Program-made: the position numbers and the translations under genes
Notes under the pieces: generated by a model
The model's database searches: none
Told to the model about the DNA's origin: nothing
What the model saw: only the letters and a program-made list of their open reading frames with translations
Assembly (NCBI GenBank): GCA_030832235.1
Contig: JAURJO010000345.1
Coordinates: forward strand, 1 to 10,828
From: Verrucomicrobiota bacterium
GTDB taxonomy: Bacteria > Verrucomicrobiota > Verrucomicrobiia > Opitutales > Opitutaceae
Length of the DNA stretch: 10,828 nt
Reading direction: 5' to 3'
Part shown: positions 1 to 7,670 of the stretch, in pieces
Position numbering within the stretch: the stretch's first letter is position 1
Layout of the letters: every line of letters starts with the position of its first letter

Positions 1-1
1 C

Positions 2-1480
2 GTTCCGCTGCCCGCCGCCGCGCCGCCGGCGAAGGCCGAGGAAGACTCCGGCCAACCGGTCAGCTACTGGAAGCAGGTGCGGCCGGTCTTCCAGGCCCAT
101 TGTCAGGGCTGTCACCAGCCGGCCAAGGCGAAAGGCGGCTACGTGATGACGGACTTCGCCAAACTGCTCGCCGGCGGAGAGAGCGGCCACCCGGCCGTCG
201 TGGCCGGCAAACCCGAGGCGAGCGCTCTGCTGGCCTCGATCACCCCGAAGGACGGCGAGGCCGAGATGCCAAAGGACAAGGCGCCGCTGAAACCCGAGCA
301 CGTCGCGCTGGTGCGCCGCTGGATCGCCGAGGGCGCGGCGGACGACACGCCCCGCAACGCGGTGCAGCGGATCGACGCCGAGCACCCACCTGTCTACCTG
401 CGGCCGCCGGTCATCACCTCCCTCTCCTTCTCGCCCGACGGCACGCTCATCGCCGTCGCCGGTTTCCACGAGGTGCTCCTGCACCGGGCCGACGGCGGCG
501 GGCTCGTCGCGCGCCTCGTCGGCATCTCGGAGCGCATCGAGTCGGTTAAATTCTCCCCCGACGGTTCGCGTCTCGCGGTCGCCGGCGGCCTGCCCGCGCG
601 CATGGGCGAGGTGCAGGTGTGGGACGTCGCGCAGCGCAAGCTCACGCTGTCGGTACCGGTCGGATACGACACCGTCTACGGCGTGAGCTGGTCGCCGGAC
701 GGACGGCTGGTGGCGTTTGGCTGCCCCGACAACACCCTGCGGGCGGTCGATTCCCGCACCGGAGAACAGGTTCTCTACCAAGGCTCCCACAACGACTGGG
801 TGCTGGGCACGGTCTTCAGCCAGGACGGATCCCACGTCATGTCGGTCGGGCGGGACATGAGCACCAAGCTCACCGAGGTCGAGACGCAGCGCTTCGTCGA
901 CAACATCACCTCGATCACGCCCGGCGCGTTGCGGGGTGGACTGCACGCCATCGCGCGCCGGCCGGGGCGCGACGAGGTAGTGATCGGCGGGGCCGACGGC
1001 GTCCCGCAGCTCTACCTGGTGTTCCGCCAGGCCGCGCGGAAGATCGGCGACAACGCCAACCTCCTCCGCCGCTTTCCCGCTATGGAGGGTCGTGTGTTCG
1101 CGGTCGACTACTCGCCCGACGGCCGACTTATCGCCGCCGCCAGCAGTCTCAACGGCCGCGGCGCGGTTCATTTCTTCGCGGGTGAGCACGACACCGCGAT
1201 CCCCGAGAACATCCTCAAGGCCTACACGAAAGTCGCGACCACCTACTCCGCCGAGGAGAAGAAAGCCATCGAGGAGTTCACCACCCGCGGCACCACACGC
1301 ACGGCCGCCGCCGATTTCCCCACCGCGATGTACGCGGTGGCCTTCAGCCCCGACGGCGCCCGCGTGGCGGCCGCGGGAGAAGACGGCCGCGTGCGTTTCA
1401 TCCGTGCGGCCGATGGCGTCGTCGCTGGAGAATTCGTCCCCGTGCCGCTCGCCGGTGCCGCCGTCTCCCTCGGCCGCTGA
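2..1480 (+). CDS. c-type cytochrome domain (PSCyt1-like) fused to WD40 beta-propeller, 5' partial
   Basis: The frame is open to the left edge, so the true start and presumably a signal peptide lie outside; 492 residues are visible. A GTG at 77 would start just before the heme motif and cut the domain, so I do not use it. Counting from the first in-frame codon, an Ala/Pro-rich linker (about 1-20) leads to a small cytochrome domain (about 22-115) with CQGCH at residues 34-38 (bases 101-115) and a candidate distal Met at 89 in EMPKDKAPL. Seven WD40-like strands follow, most with an (F/W/Y)SPDG core, near residues 137, 178, 224, 265, 309, 364 and 441. This is enough for a seven-bladed propeller; the fifth is degenerate, and about 45 polar residues separate blades six and seven. 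The layout matches planctomycete-type cytochrome/WD40 proteins, predicted outside the cytoplasm. Its role is unknown: electron carrier plus protein-binding scaffold is inference. It lies 17 bp upstream of the DUF1549 gene. Confidence 0.9.
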   Translation, partial: VPLPAAAPPAKAEEDSGQPVSYWKQVRPVFQAHCQGCHQPAKAKGGYVMTDFAKLLAGGESGHPAVVAGKPEASALLASITPKDGEAEMPKDKAPLKPEHVALVRRWIAEGAADDTPRNAVQRIDAEHPPVYLRPPVITSLSFSPDGTLIAVAGFHEVLLHRADGGGLVARLVGISERIESVKFSPDGSRLAVAGGLPARMGEVQVWDVAQRKLTLSVPVGYDTVYGVSWSPDGRLVAFGCPDNTLRAVDSRTGEQVLYQGSHNDWVLGTVFSQDGSHVMSVGRDMSTKLTEVETQRFVDNITSITPGALRGGLHAIARRPGRDEVVIGGADGVPQLYLVFRQAARKIGDNANLLRRFPAMEGRVFAVDYSPDGRLIAAASSLNGRGAVHFFAGEHDTAIPENILKAYTKVATTYSAEEKKAIEEFTTRGTTRTAAADFPTAMYAVAFSPDGARVAAAGEDGRVRFIRAADGVVAGEFVPVPLAGAAVSLGR

Positions 1481-1497
1481 ACCGTTTTACCGTCCGC

Positions 1498-4400
1498 ATG
1501 AAGCCCCTTTCGCCCCTGTTCCTGCGGCTTGCCGCCGCGCTTCTATTCGCGCGAACGGTCGCCGCCGCGCCCGCCGCCCTCAACCCACCCGAGCCCGAGG
1601 CGCTTCCCGCCGGAGCGGTCATTCGCGCGCTCGAGATCGCGCCCGCCGCGGTGAAGCTAGACGGCGCGTTCGACGCCGCGCAGATCCTCATCACCGCCGA
1701 GTTGGCCGACGGCACCCGCGTCGACGCCACGCGTCTCGCCCGTCTCACGGTCGATAACAAGGTCGCGGCGGTATCCCCCACCGGCCTCGTCAACGCCGCC
1801 GGCAACGGCCGCGCGGAGCTCGAGGCCAGCCTGGGCGGCCGCACCGCGCGCGCCGCGCTCGAGGTCGTGAATCACGATCCGGCCGCGAAGGTGGATTTTC
1901 TCCGCGACGTGAACCCGGTGCTCAACCAGCTCGGATGCAGCTCAGGCCCGTGCCACGGTTCCAAGGACGGCAAGGCCGGTTTCAAACTCTCGCTCCGCGG
2001 CTACGATCCCGAGTTAGACGTGCGCTCGCTCGTCGACGACCACGCCGGCCGGCGCGTGAACCTCGCCTCGCCCGACGACTCGCTCATGCTGCTCAAGGCC
2101 ACCGGCGCCGTGCCGCACGAGGGCGGACAGCGCACGGCGTACGACGACAAATACTACCGCATCCTCCGCGCGTGGATCGCCGGCGGCGCGAAACTCGACC
2201 TCGCTTCGCCGCGCGTGACCTCGATCGAGGTCACGCCGCGCGATCCCGTGCTGCAGCGCGTCGGTTCCCGCCAGCAGATGCGGATCATCGCGACGTACGC
2301 CGACGGCCGCCGCCGCGACGTCACGGCGGAGGGCTTCATCGAGTCGGGCAACCAGGACGTGGCCGTGATCGAGCGCGGCGGGCTGGTGCGCACGCTCCGC
2401 CGCGGCGAGGCGCCGCTCCTCGCGCGGTTCGAGGGCGCGTATGCGGCGACGACGGTCACGGTCATGGGCGACCGCGCCGGCTTCGAGTGGCGCGAGCCCG
2501 AGAAATGGAACCGCATCGACGAGTTCATCGCGGCGAAGTGGCGCCGCATGAAGATCCTTCCGTCGGAGCTGAGCGCCGACGCCGATTTCCTGCGCCGCGT
2601 GCACTTGGACCTCACGGGCCTGCCGCCCTCGGCCGAGGAGGTGCGCGCGTTCCTCGCCGACCAACGGCCGGTGCGCGAGAAGCGCGACGCGGTGATCGAC
2701 CGCCTGATCGGATCCGCCGACTACGTCGACCACTGGGCCAACAAATGGGCCGACCTGCTGCAGGTGAACCGGAAGTTCCTCGGCGAGGAAGGCGCGCGCC
2801 AGTTCCGCGAGTGGATCCGCGGTGAGATCGCCGCCAACACTCCTTACGATGTGTTCGCGCGGAAGATCCTCACCGCGTCGGGATCCAACCGCGAAAACCC
2901 CGCGGCCAGCTACTACAAGATACTCCGCACGCCGACGGAGACGATGGAGAACACCACGCACCTGTTCCTCGCCACCCGGTTCAACTGCAACAAGTGCCAC
3001 GATCATCCGTTCGAGCGCTGGACGCAGGACCAGTACTACGACCTTTCGGCGTACTTCGCGCGCGTCGACCTCAAGCGCGACCCGCAATCGGGCGCGCGCA
3101 CCATCGCCGGCACCGCGGTCGAGGGCGCGAAACCGCTCTACGAGGTGGTGTCGGAGAAACCGGAGGGCGAGATCCGTCACGATCGCACCGGCGAGGAGAC
3201 CCCGCCCGCGTTCCCCTACCCCGCCAAGTTCACGCCGCCCGCGGGCGAAAAACTGGGACGCCGCGACCAGCTGGCCGCCTGGATGACATCACCCGACAAC
3301 CGCTATTTCGCGCTCAGCTACGTCAATCGCATGTGGGGCTATCTCACGGGCGTGGGGCTCATCGAGCCGATCGATGACATCCGAGCGGGCAATCCGCCCT
3401 CCAATCCCGAGCTCCTCGCGTGGCTCACGGAAGAGTTCATCCGGGGCGGCTTCGACGTGCGGAAGCTGCAGGCGCTGATCTCCAAGTCGCGCACGTACCA
3501 GCTCTCGCTCGCCACGCACCGCTGGAACTCCGACGACAACGTCAATTATTCCCACGCTTTGGCGCGCCGCCTGCCGGCCGAAGTGCTGCTCGACTCGGTG
3601 TTCAAGGCCACCGGCGCCACCCCCGAGTTCCCCGGCGTGAAACCCGGTACGCGCGCCGCTCAGCTGCCTGACTCGGCGATCGACGTGCAAAGCGGCTTTC
3701 TCGCCAGCCTCGGCCGCCCACCGCGCGAATCGGCCTGCGAGTGTGAGCGCACCAGGGACCTCGGGCTCGGCTCCGTGATGGCGCTGCTCAGCGGATCCAC
3801 CGTCTCCGGCGCGATCAACGACCGGAAGAACGACCTCGCGGCGTTGGTGGCGCAGGTTTCCGACGACCGAAAGCTCGTGGATGAGATCTTTCTCCGCACA
3901 CTCGGCCGCCACGCCACGGACAAGGAGGCCGCGACCGCGCTGGACTCGTGGCGCACCATCGATTCCGAGCACCGGGGTCTGAGTGAAAAGCTCGCCGAGC
4001 GCGAACGCTGGTGGGCGCCGATCAGCGCGGAGAAGGAGCGCCGCCGCACCGATGCGATCGCCGCCGCGCGCGCAAAGGTCGAGGCCCGCCAGATCGCGGT
4101 CGCACCGCAGGCCGCCGACGCCGCGCGCAAACGCGAGGAACGCATCGCCGCCGCCGAGAAGGCTCTCACCGACCACGAGGCCCTGCTGCCGGGGCGCCGC
4201 GCGGCGTTCGAGGAATCCCTCGCCGAGTGCCGCACCGGCACCGTGTGGCACCCGCTCGTCATCAACACCGTGAACGTCACCAACGGTGGCCGACTGGAGC
4301 TGCTGCCGGACAATTCCTACCTCGCGGTCGGTCCGGTGAACGGCCTGCAGGATTACACGTTCAACGCGGAGTCGCTGCACGGAAAGGTCACCGCGCTCAT

Positions 4401-5145
4401 CCTCGAAGTCCTGCCGCACGAGAGTCTGCCGCGCTTCGGTCCGGGCCTGGCGCGCGATGGAAATTTCGTCCTCAGCGAGTTCTTCACCAAGTGGAACGAC
4501 AAGGGGGGCGACCGCGAGTTCAAGGACGCCGAGTTCCGCGCCGCCCGCGCTGATTTCACGCAGGCCAACTACGACGTCTTCAACGCGATCAACCTCAAGG
4601 CCGACGCCGGTCGCGACGGTTGGGCGGTCGGTGGCCGGCCCGGGGAGCCCCACTGGGCGCGCTTCGCGTTCCCCTCCCCCGTGGGCGACGAGAAGGGCGC
4701 GCGCTTCCAGATCTTCCTGCAGCAACGCTTCCGCGATACCTACCTGATCGGCCGCTTCCGGCTCTGGTACACGACGTCGGAGGAGGCGCTCGAGCACGGG
4801 GTGCCGGCCGATGTCGCCGCGGCGCTCGCCGTTCCCGCCGCGGAACGGAACACCGTGCAGGTCACCGCCATCGCCGCCTTCCAGCGCGAGAACGACGCCG
4901 CCCTCCGCAAGCTCGGGCAGGCCCTGTTCACCGCCCGCCAGCCGGTGCCCGAGGATCCGGAACTCGCCAAGCTGAAGGTCGAGCTCGCCGCCGCCGAGAA
5001 ACCCGTGCCCGTCGATCCCGTCCTCGCCCAGCTCCGCGCCGACGCCGAACTCAGCACCCGCCAGGTCGCCGACCGCCGTCTCACCGGCGTGCAGGACCTC
5101 GCGTGGGCACTCGTCAACACACCCGCGTTCCTCTTCAACCGCTAG
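1498..5145 (+). CDS. Exported DUF1549/DUF1553 protein with Big-like domains and planctomycete-type cytochrome motifs
   Basis: This is a 1215-residue protein. Residues 1-24 form a signal peptide ending near AAA/P. A Big_2-like domain (about 42-124) precedes a cytochrome-like domain (about 132-235) with a CX4CH motif, CSSGPCH at 147-153. A second Big_2-like domain follows (about 240-323). DUF1549 spans about 338-525 and carries the canonical heme motif CNKCH at 497-501, followed by DHPFERWTQDQYY. DUF1553 starts near 585 (YVNRMWGYLTGVG; PPRESACECER at 741-751), but its last segment (LTGVQDLAWALVNTPAFLFN) appears only at 1195-1214. The roughly 370 residues between are charged coiled coil (822-912), a beta-rich domain (915-1092) and a second helical stretch with a 20-residue duplication. 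The family is abundant in Planctomycetota and Verrucomicrobiota, usually beside DUF1501 genes as here. A heme-binding periplasmic or surface role is expected, but the biochemistry is unknown. No Shine-Dalgarno precedes the ATG at 1498; the signal peptide supports that start. Confidence 0.93.
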   Translation: MKPLSPLFLRLAAALLFARTVAAAPAALNPPEPEALPAGAVIRALEIAPAAVKLDGAFDAAQILITAELADGTRVDATRLARLTVDNKVAAVSPTGLVNAAGNGRAELEASLGGRTARAALEVVNHDPAAKVDFLRDVNPVLNQLGCSSGPCHGSKDGKAGFKLSLRGYDPELDVRSLVDDHAGRRVNLASPDDSLMLLKATGAVPHEGGQRTAYDDKYYRILRAWIAGGAKLDLASPRVTSIEVTPRDPVLQRVGSRQQMRIIATYADGRRRDVTAEGFIESGNQDVAVIERGGLVRTLRRGEAPLLARFEGAYAATTVTVMGDRAGFEWREPEKWNRIDEFIAAKWRRMKILPSELSADADFLRRVHLDLTGLPPSAEEVRAFLADQRPVREKRDAVIDRLIGSADYVDHWANKWADLLQVNRKFLGEEGARQFREWIRGEIAANTPYDVFARKILTASGSNRENPAASYYKILRTPTETMENTTHLFLATRFNCNKCHDHPFERWTQDQYYDLSAYFARVDLKRDPQSGARTIAGTAVEGAKPLYEVVSEKPEGEIRHDRTGEETPPAFPYPAKFTPPAGEKLGRRDQLAAWMTSPDNRYFALSYVNRMWGYLTGVGLIEPIDDIRAGNPPSNPELLAWLTEEFIRGGFDVRKLQALISKSRTYQLSLATHRWNSDDNVNYSHALARRLPAEVLLDSVFKATGATPEFPGVKPGTRAAQLPDSAIDVQSGFLASLGRPPRESACECERTRDLGLGSVMALLSGSTVSGAINDRKNDLAALVAQVSDDRKLVDEIFLRTLGRHATDKEAATALDSWRTIDSEHRGLSEKLAERERWWAPISAEKERRRTDAIAAARAKVEARQIAVAPQAADAARKREERIAAAEKALTDHEALLPGRRAAFEESLAECRTGTVWHPLVINTVNVTNGGRLELLPDNSYLAVGPVNGLQDYTFNAESLHGKVTALILEVLPHESLPRFGPGLARDGNFVLSEFFTKWNDKGGDREFKDAEFRAARADFTQANYDVFNAINLKADAGRDGWAVGGRPGEPHWARFAFPSPVGDEKGARFQIFLQQRFRDTYLIGRFRLWYTTSEEALEHGVPADVAAALAVPAAERNTVQVTAIAAFQRENDAALRKLGQALFTARQPVPEDPELAKLKVELAAAEKPVPVDPVLAQLRADAELSTRQVADRRLTGVQDLAWALVNTPAFLFNR

Positions 5146-5158
5146 CACCCCTCCCCCT

Positions 5159-5166
5159 AAGAAAGG
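5159..5166 (+). promoter_or_regulatory. Ribosome binding site of the DUF1501 gene
   Basis: AAGAAAGG ends 7 bases before the ATG at 5174. It supports that start over the in-frame ATG at 5228, which would put the twin-arginine motif almost at the N-terminus. It is the only recognisable Shine-Dalgarno-like sequence before any of the six starts visible in the window. Confidence 0.6.
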
Positions 5167-5173
5167 CCCCGCC

Positions 5174-6649
5174 ATGATCCGTCTTCCCGGTGGACTGAAC
5201 ACCGACCTCTGCGACACCCATGCGAAAATGACCCGCCGCGACCTCCTGCGCGTCGGCGGTTCCAGCATCCTCGGCCTTTCGCTCGGCCAGATGCTCCGAC
5301 TCAACGCCCAGACCCCGGGCACGACGGCTGCGCGCCATGGCGGTCCCGGCTGGGGCAAGGCCAAGAGCGTCATCATGGTCTACCTGCAGGGCGGTCCTTC
5401 GCACATCGACTTGTGGGATCCGAAGGAGAACGTGCCCGAAAAGATCCGCAGCGCGTTCAAACCGATCCCGACCCGTATCCCGGGTGTGAACTTCACCGAG
5501 ATCATCCCGCAACTCGCGAAGGTGAACGACAAGTTCACCATGATCCGCTCGATGAGCTACACGCCGAACGGGCTCTTCAACCACACGGCGGCCATCTACC
5601 AGATCATGACGGGCTACACGACCGACAAGGTCAGCCCTTCCGGCCAGCTCGAGCCGCCGAACGCGAAGGACTTCCCCAACTTCGGTTCCAACATCGTCCG
5701 CCTGAAGCCGGTCGACCAGCCGATGCTGCCGTTCGTCATGCTCCCGCGTCCGTTGCAGGAGTCCAACGTCGTCGGCAAGGGCGGCACCGCCGGCTTCCTC
5801 GGCAAGTCGTACGACCCGTACACGCTCTACCCGGATGGGGACGACCTCGACATGGCCAAGCTCGAGCGCATCCGCACCGACGACCTCAAACTGCCGCAAG
5901 AGGTTTTCGCCCAGCGTCTCGAGCGCCGCGCACGTCTGCGCGAGTCGATCGACGCCGCGATGCCTGACATCGAGAAAGCCACGGCGTCCTACAATCTCGA
6001 CGAATACTATCAGCGCGCCCTCAACCTCATCGTTTCGGGCCGCGCCCGCGAGGCCTTCGCCCTCGCCTCCGAGGGCGAGAAACTCCGCGACCGCTACGGT
6101 CGCAACACCTTCGGGCAAAGCCTGCTCCTCGCCCGCCGCCTCGTCGAGGCCGGCACCCGCGTCGTCGAGGTCATCTGGCCCAAGGTTGCCAACTCCGACA
6201 ACCACTCGTGGGACCACCACCAAGGCCTCACCGAGCGCATGAAGGATAAGTCCGGCCCGATGCTCGACCAGGGCCTCAGCGCGCTCTTCGAGGATCTCGA
6301 CCAACGCGGACTCCTCAGCGAGACGCTCGTCGTCGCCCTCGGTGAATTCGGCCGCAGCCCCGAGCGCGGCGTCAGCACCTCCGGCAACAACAATAGCGCC
6401 GACGGCCGCGATCACTGGCCCTACTGTTACACCGCCCTGATCGCCGGCGCCGGCATCCGGCGCGGCTACGTCCACGGCGAGTCCGACAAGACCGCCTCCG
6501 CGCCGTCGAGTGATCCCGTGCACCCCACCGAGCTGCTCGCCACGATCTACCACGCGTTCGGCATCGATCCGGAGACGATCGTCTACAATCATCTCAACCA
6601 ACCGCGCGAGCTCGTGAAGGCCAAGGCCGTCACCAAGCTCTTCGCCTAA
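5174..6649 (+). CDS. DUF1501 family protein, Tat-exported
   Basis: This is a 491-residue protein of the DUF1501 family, related by fold to alkaline phosphatases and sulfatases. A twin-arginine signal is visible: TRRDLLRVGG at 20-29, then a hydrophobic stretch SSILGLSLGQML (30-41). This indicates export in a folded state, often linked to bound cofactor or metal. Family signatures are GGPSHIDLWDPK (73-84), a central segment around YYQRALNLI (278-286), SDNHSWDHH (341-349), LGEFGRSP (389-396) and GRDHWP (411-416). The Asp and His residues in these sit where the superfamily binds metals, but no enzymatic activity is established for DUF1501. It starts 28 bp after the DUF1553 gene and ends 20 bp before the DUF1080 gene, so it should be co-expressed with both; DUF1553-DUF1501 pairing is typical of PVC bacteria. 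The stretch before the RR is 20 residues, rather long. An alternative start at Met19 (base 5228) exists but lacks a ribosome binding site. Confidence 0.94.
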   Translation: MIRLPGGLNTDLCDTHAKMTRRDLLRVGGSSILGLSLGQMLRLNAQTPGTTAARHGGPGWGKAKSVIMVYLQGGPSHIDLWDPKENVPEKIRSAFKPIPTRIPGVNFTEIIPQLAKVNDKFTMIRSMSYTPNGLFNHTAAIYQIMTGYTTDKVSPSGQLEPPNAKDFPNFGSNIVRLKPVDQPMLPFVMLPRPLQESNVVGKGGTAGFLGKSYDPYTLYPDGDDLDMAKLERIRTDDLKLPQEVFAQRLERRARLRESIDAAMPDIEKATASYNLDEYYQRALNLIVSGRAREAFALASEGEKLRDRYGRNTFGQSLLLARRLVEAGTRVVEVIWPKVANSDNHSWDHHQGLTERMKDKSGPMLDQGLSALFEDLDQRGLLSETLVVALGEFGRSPERGVSTSGNNNSADGRDHWPYCYTALIAGAGIRRGYVHGESDKTASAPSSDPVHPTELLATIYHAFGIDPETIVYNHLNQPRELVKAKAVTKLFA

Positions 6650-6669
6650 ACACACCTGCGCCATCGCCC

Positions 6670-7467
6670 ATGCGCCGGCTCGTCCAACCCGCCCTCGCCC
6701 TTCTGCTCCTCGCGCCGGCCGCCGCCGGAGGGGCGACCAATCCCGAGCTCATCAAGGCCCGCGACGGGTCGGGATATTTTGGATACAAGGACACGCCGAA
6801 GCTCCCGTGGTGCGAGTGGCTCGTCCACGATCCCGACCGCCCCGCGCCCCCGCGCGTCGATCCCGGACCCGCGGGCCCGTCATTGGCTCCGCCGGCGGAT
6901 GCCGTCGTGCTCTTCTCCGGACGTGACGCCGCCGCGTGGCGAAGCCCGAATGATTGGAAAGTCGATTCCGGCCATCTGGTCGCCGGCGACGTGAAGCTTT
7001 CCTCGGGGGAGGAGTTCGGGGACATCCAGCTGCACCTCGAATGGCAGTCGCCCGCGAATTTCAACGGCCCGTGGTCCGACCAGGGCAACAACGGCGTCTT
7101 CCTGATGGGGCTCTACGAGGTGCAGATCTTCGACTCGCATGCGGTGAAGATCTACCCCGACGGCGCGTGCGGCGCGGTCTACGGGCAGACTCCGCCGCGC
7201 GTCGAGGCCGCGCGCCCCGCGGGACAATGGCAGAGCTACGACATCATCTTCACGGCGCCGCGGTTCAACGGTGAGCGGCTCGTCGCGCCCGCGCGCGTGA
7301 CCGTGCTCCTCAACGGCGTCCTCGTGCAGCACGAGACCGAGATCCGTGGCGAGACCGGCCACCGCCGCCTGCCAGCTTATACGCAGAAGCGCGGCACCGG
7401 CCCGGTCACGCTGGGCGGACACGGCTGCCCCATACGTTTCCGCAACATCTGGGTCCGCCGGCTCTGA
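6670..7467 (+). CDS. DUF1080 (3-keto-disaccharide hydrolase family) exported protein
   Basis: This is a 265-residue protein with a signal peptide (about 1-22: RR, then a Leu/Ala core). A short N-terminal segment (24-65) with GYKDTPKLPWCEWLVHDP is one I associate with DUF1080 proteins of PVC bacteria. The DUF1080 beta-jelly-roll follows from about 76 to 264: VVLFSGRDAAAW (79-90), DWKVDSGHLVAG (95-106), a middle block with QGNNGVFL and YEVQIFDS (138-156), and a C-terminal RFRNIWVRRL. Characterised relatives cleave 3-keto-glucosides or 3-keto-disaccharides; the substrate here cannot be read from the sequence. It is the last gene of the four-gene block, 20 bp after the DUF1501 stop and followed at once by a hairpin. 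The start is the ATG in front of the signal peptide, with no Shine-Dalgarno. A non-catalytic binding role is possible. Confidence 0.92.
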   Translation: MRRLVQPALALLLLAPAAAGGATNPELIKARDGSGYFGYKDTPKLPWCEWLVHDPDRPAPPRVDPGPAGPSLAPPADAVVLFSGRDAAAWRSPNDWKVDSGHLVAGDVKLSSGEEFGDIQLHLEWQSPANFNGPWSDQGNNGVFLMGLYEVQIFDSHAVKIYPDGACGAVYGQTPPRVEAARPAGQWQSYDIIFTAPRFNGERLVAPARVTVLLNGVLVQHETEIRGETGHRRLPAYTQKRGTGPVTLGGHGCPIRFRNIWVRRL

Positions 7468-7494
7468 GGCGGAGCGGTCCACTGCCGCTCCGCC
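7468..7494 (+). terminator. Perfect GC-rich hairpin after the operon, possible terminator or 3' end protector
   Basis: GGCGGAGCGG (7468-7477) and its exact complement CCGCTCCGCC (7485-7494) form a 10-bp stem with a 7-base loop. The first stem base directly follows the TGA of the DUF1080 gene. There is no run of T after it, so it is not a textbook intrinsic terminator. It may stop transcription in this high-GC background, protect the mRNA 3' end, or belong to the adjoining repeat-rich spacer. Confidence 0.55.
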
Positions 7495-7555
7495 GTAGCC
7501 GAAGCATCGTTCAGGGTCCGTCGTGCCGGGAGGGATAAGTGAAAGCGAGAGGGAG

Positions 7556-7590
7556 TGAGGGAGAAAGTAGCGCCGCCACTTTCTCCTTCA
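7556..7590. repeat. Inverted repeat / 13-bp hairpin
   Basis: Bases 7556-7568 pair with 7578-7590. The inner arms GAGAAAGT and ACTTTCTC are perfect, and the outer five pairs include one G-T wobble (7559 with 7587). Nine bases separate the arms. It lies about 90 bases after the DUF1080 stop. No T-tract follows. It could be a second terminator-like structure or the core of a mobile repeat unit. Confidence 0.6.
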
Positions 7591-7615
7591 TCTGCGCCAT
7601 CCGCGAAATCTGCGG
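7591..7615. repeat. Short direct repeats (YTGCG/CCGCG) at a 9-base step
   Basis: CTGCG, CCGCG and CTGCG begin at 7592, 7601 and 7610, exactly 9 bases apart, inside the phrase TCTGCGCCATCCGCGAAATC and its continuation TGCGG. On the minus strand it reads as CGCAGATTTCGCGGATGGCG. I recognise this wording as a dispersed intergenic phrase in verrucomicrobial and some other genomes, from memory and not from a search. Confidence 0.5.
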
Positions 7616-7670
7616 TGAAACACGCGGAGCGATCACGGATCACCTCCAGCCGTCTGCTCGCCGGCATAGT

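Noticed and set aside
77..1480. GTG at 77 as the true start of the cytochrome/WD40 gene
   Set aside because: The same frame is open to the left edge with a sensible linker and the conserved start of the cytochrome domain (VSYWKQVRPVF), so the gene is truncated by the window.
3289..5376. 695-codon open frame on the minus strand opposite the DUF1553 gene
   Set aside because: Long antisense frames are expected in GC-rich genes with strong third-position bias. The translation is low-complexity (Glu, Gly, Arg, Val rich) with no recognisable domain, while the plus strand encodes a clear family protein with two heme motifs.
5135..6664. 509-codon open frame on the minus strand opposite the DUF1501 gene
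   Set aside because: It spans almost exactly the DUF1501 gene, shows no motif, and has the mirrored composition expected of a codon-bias shadow.
7377..7667. Small minus-strand gene in the spacer (96 codons)
   Set aside because: Its translation includes peptide text (TADFADGADEGE) that is simply the intergenic repeat words read in frame, and the rest is antisense to the DUF1080 gene end.
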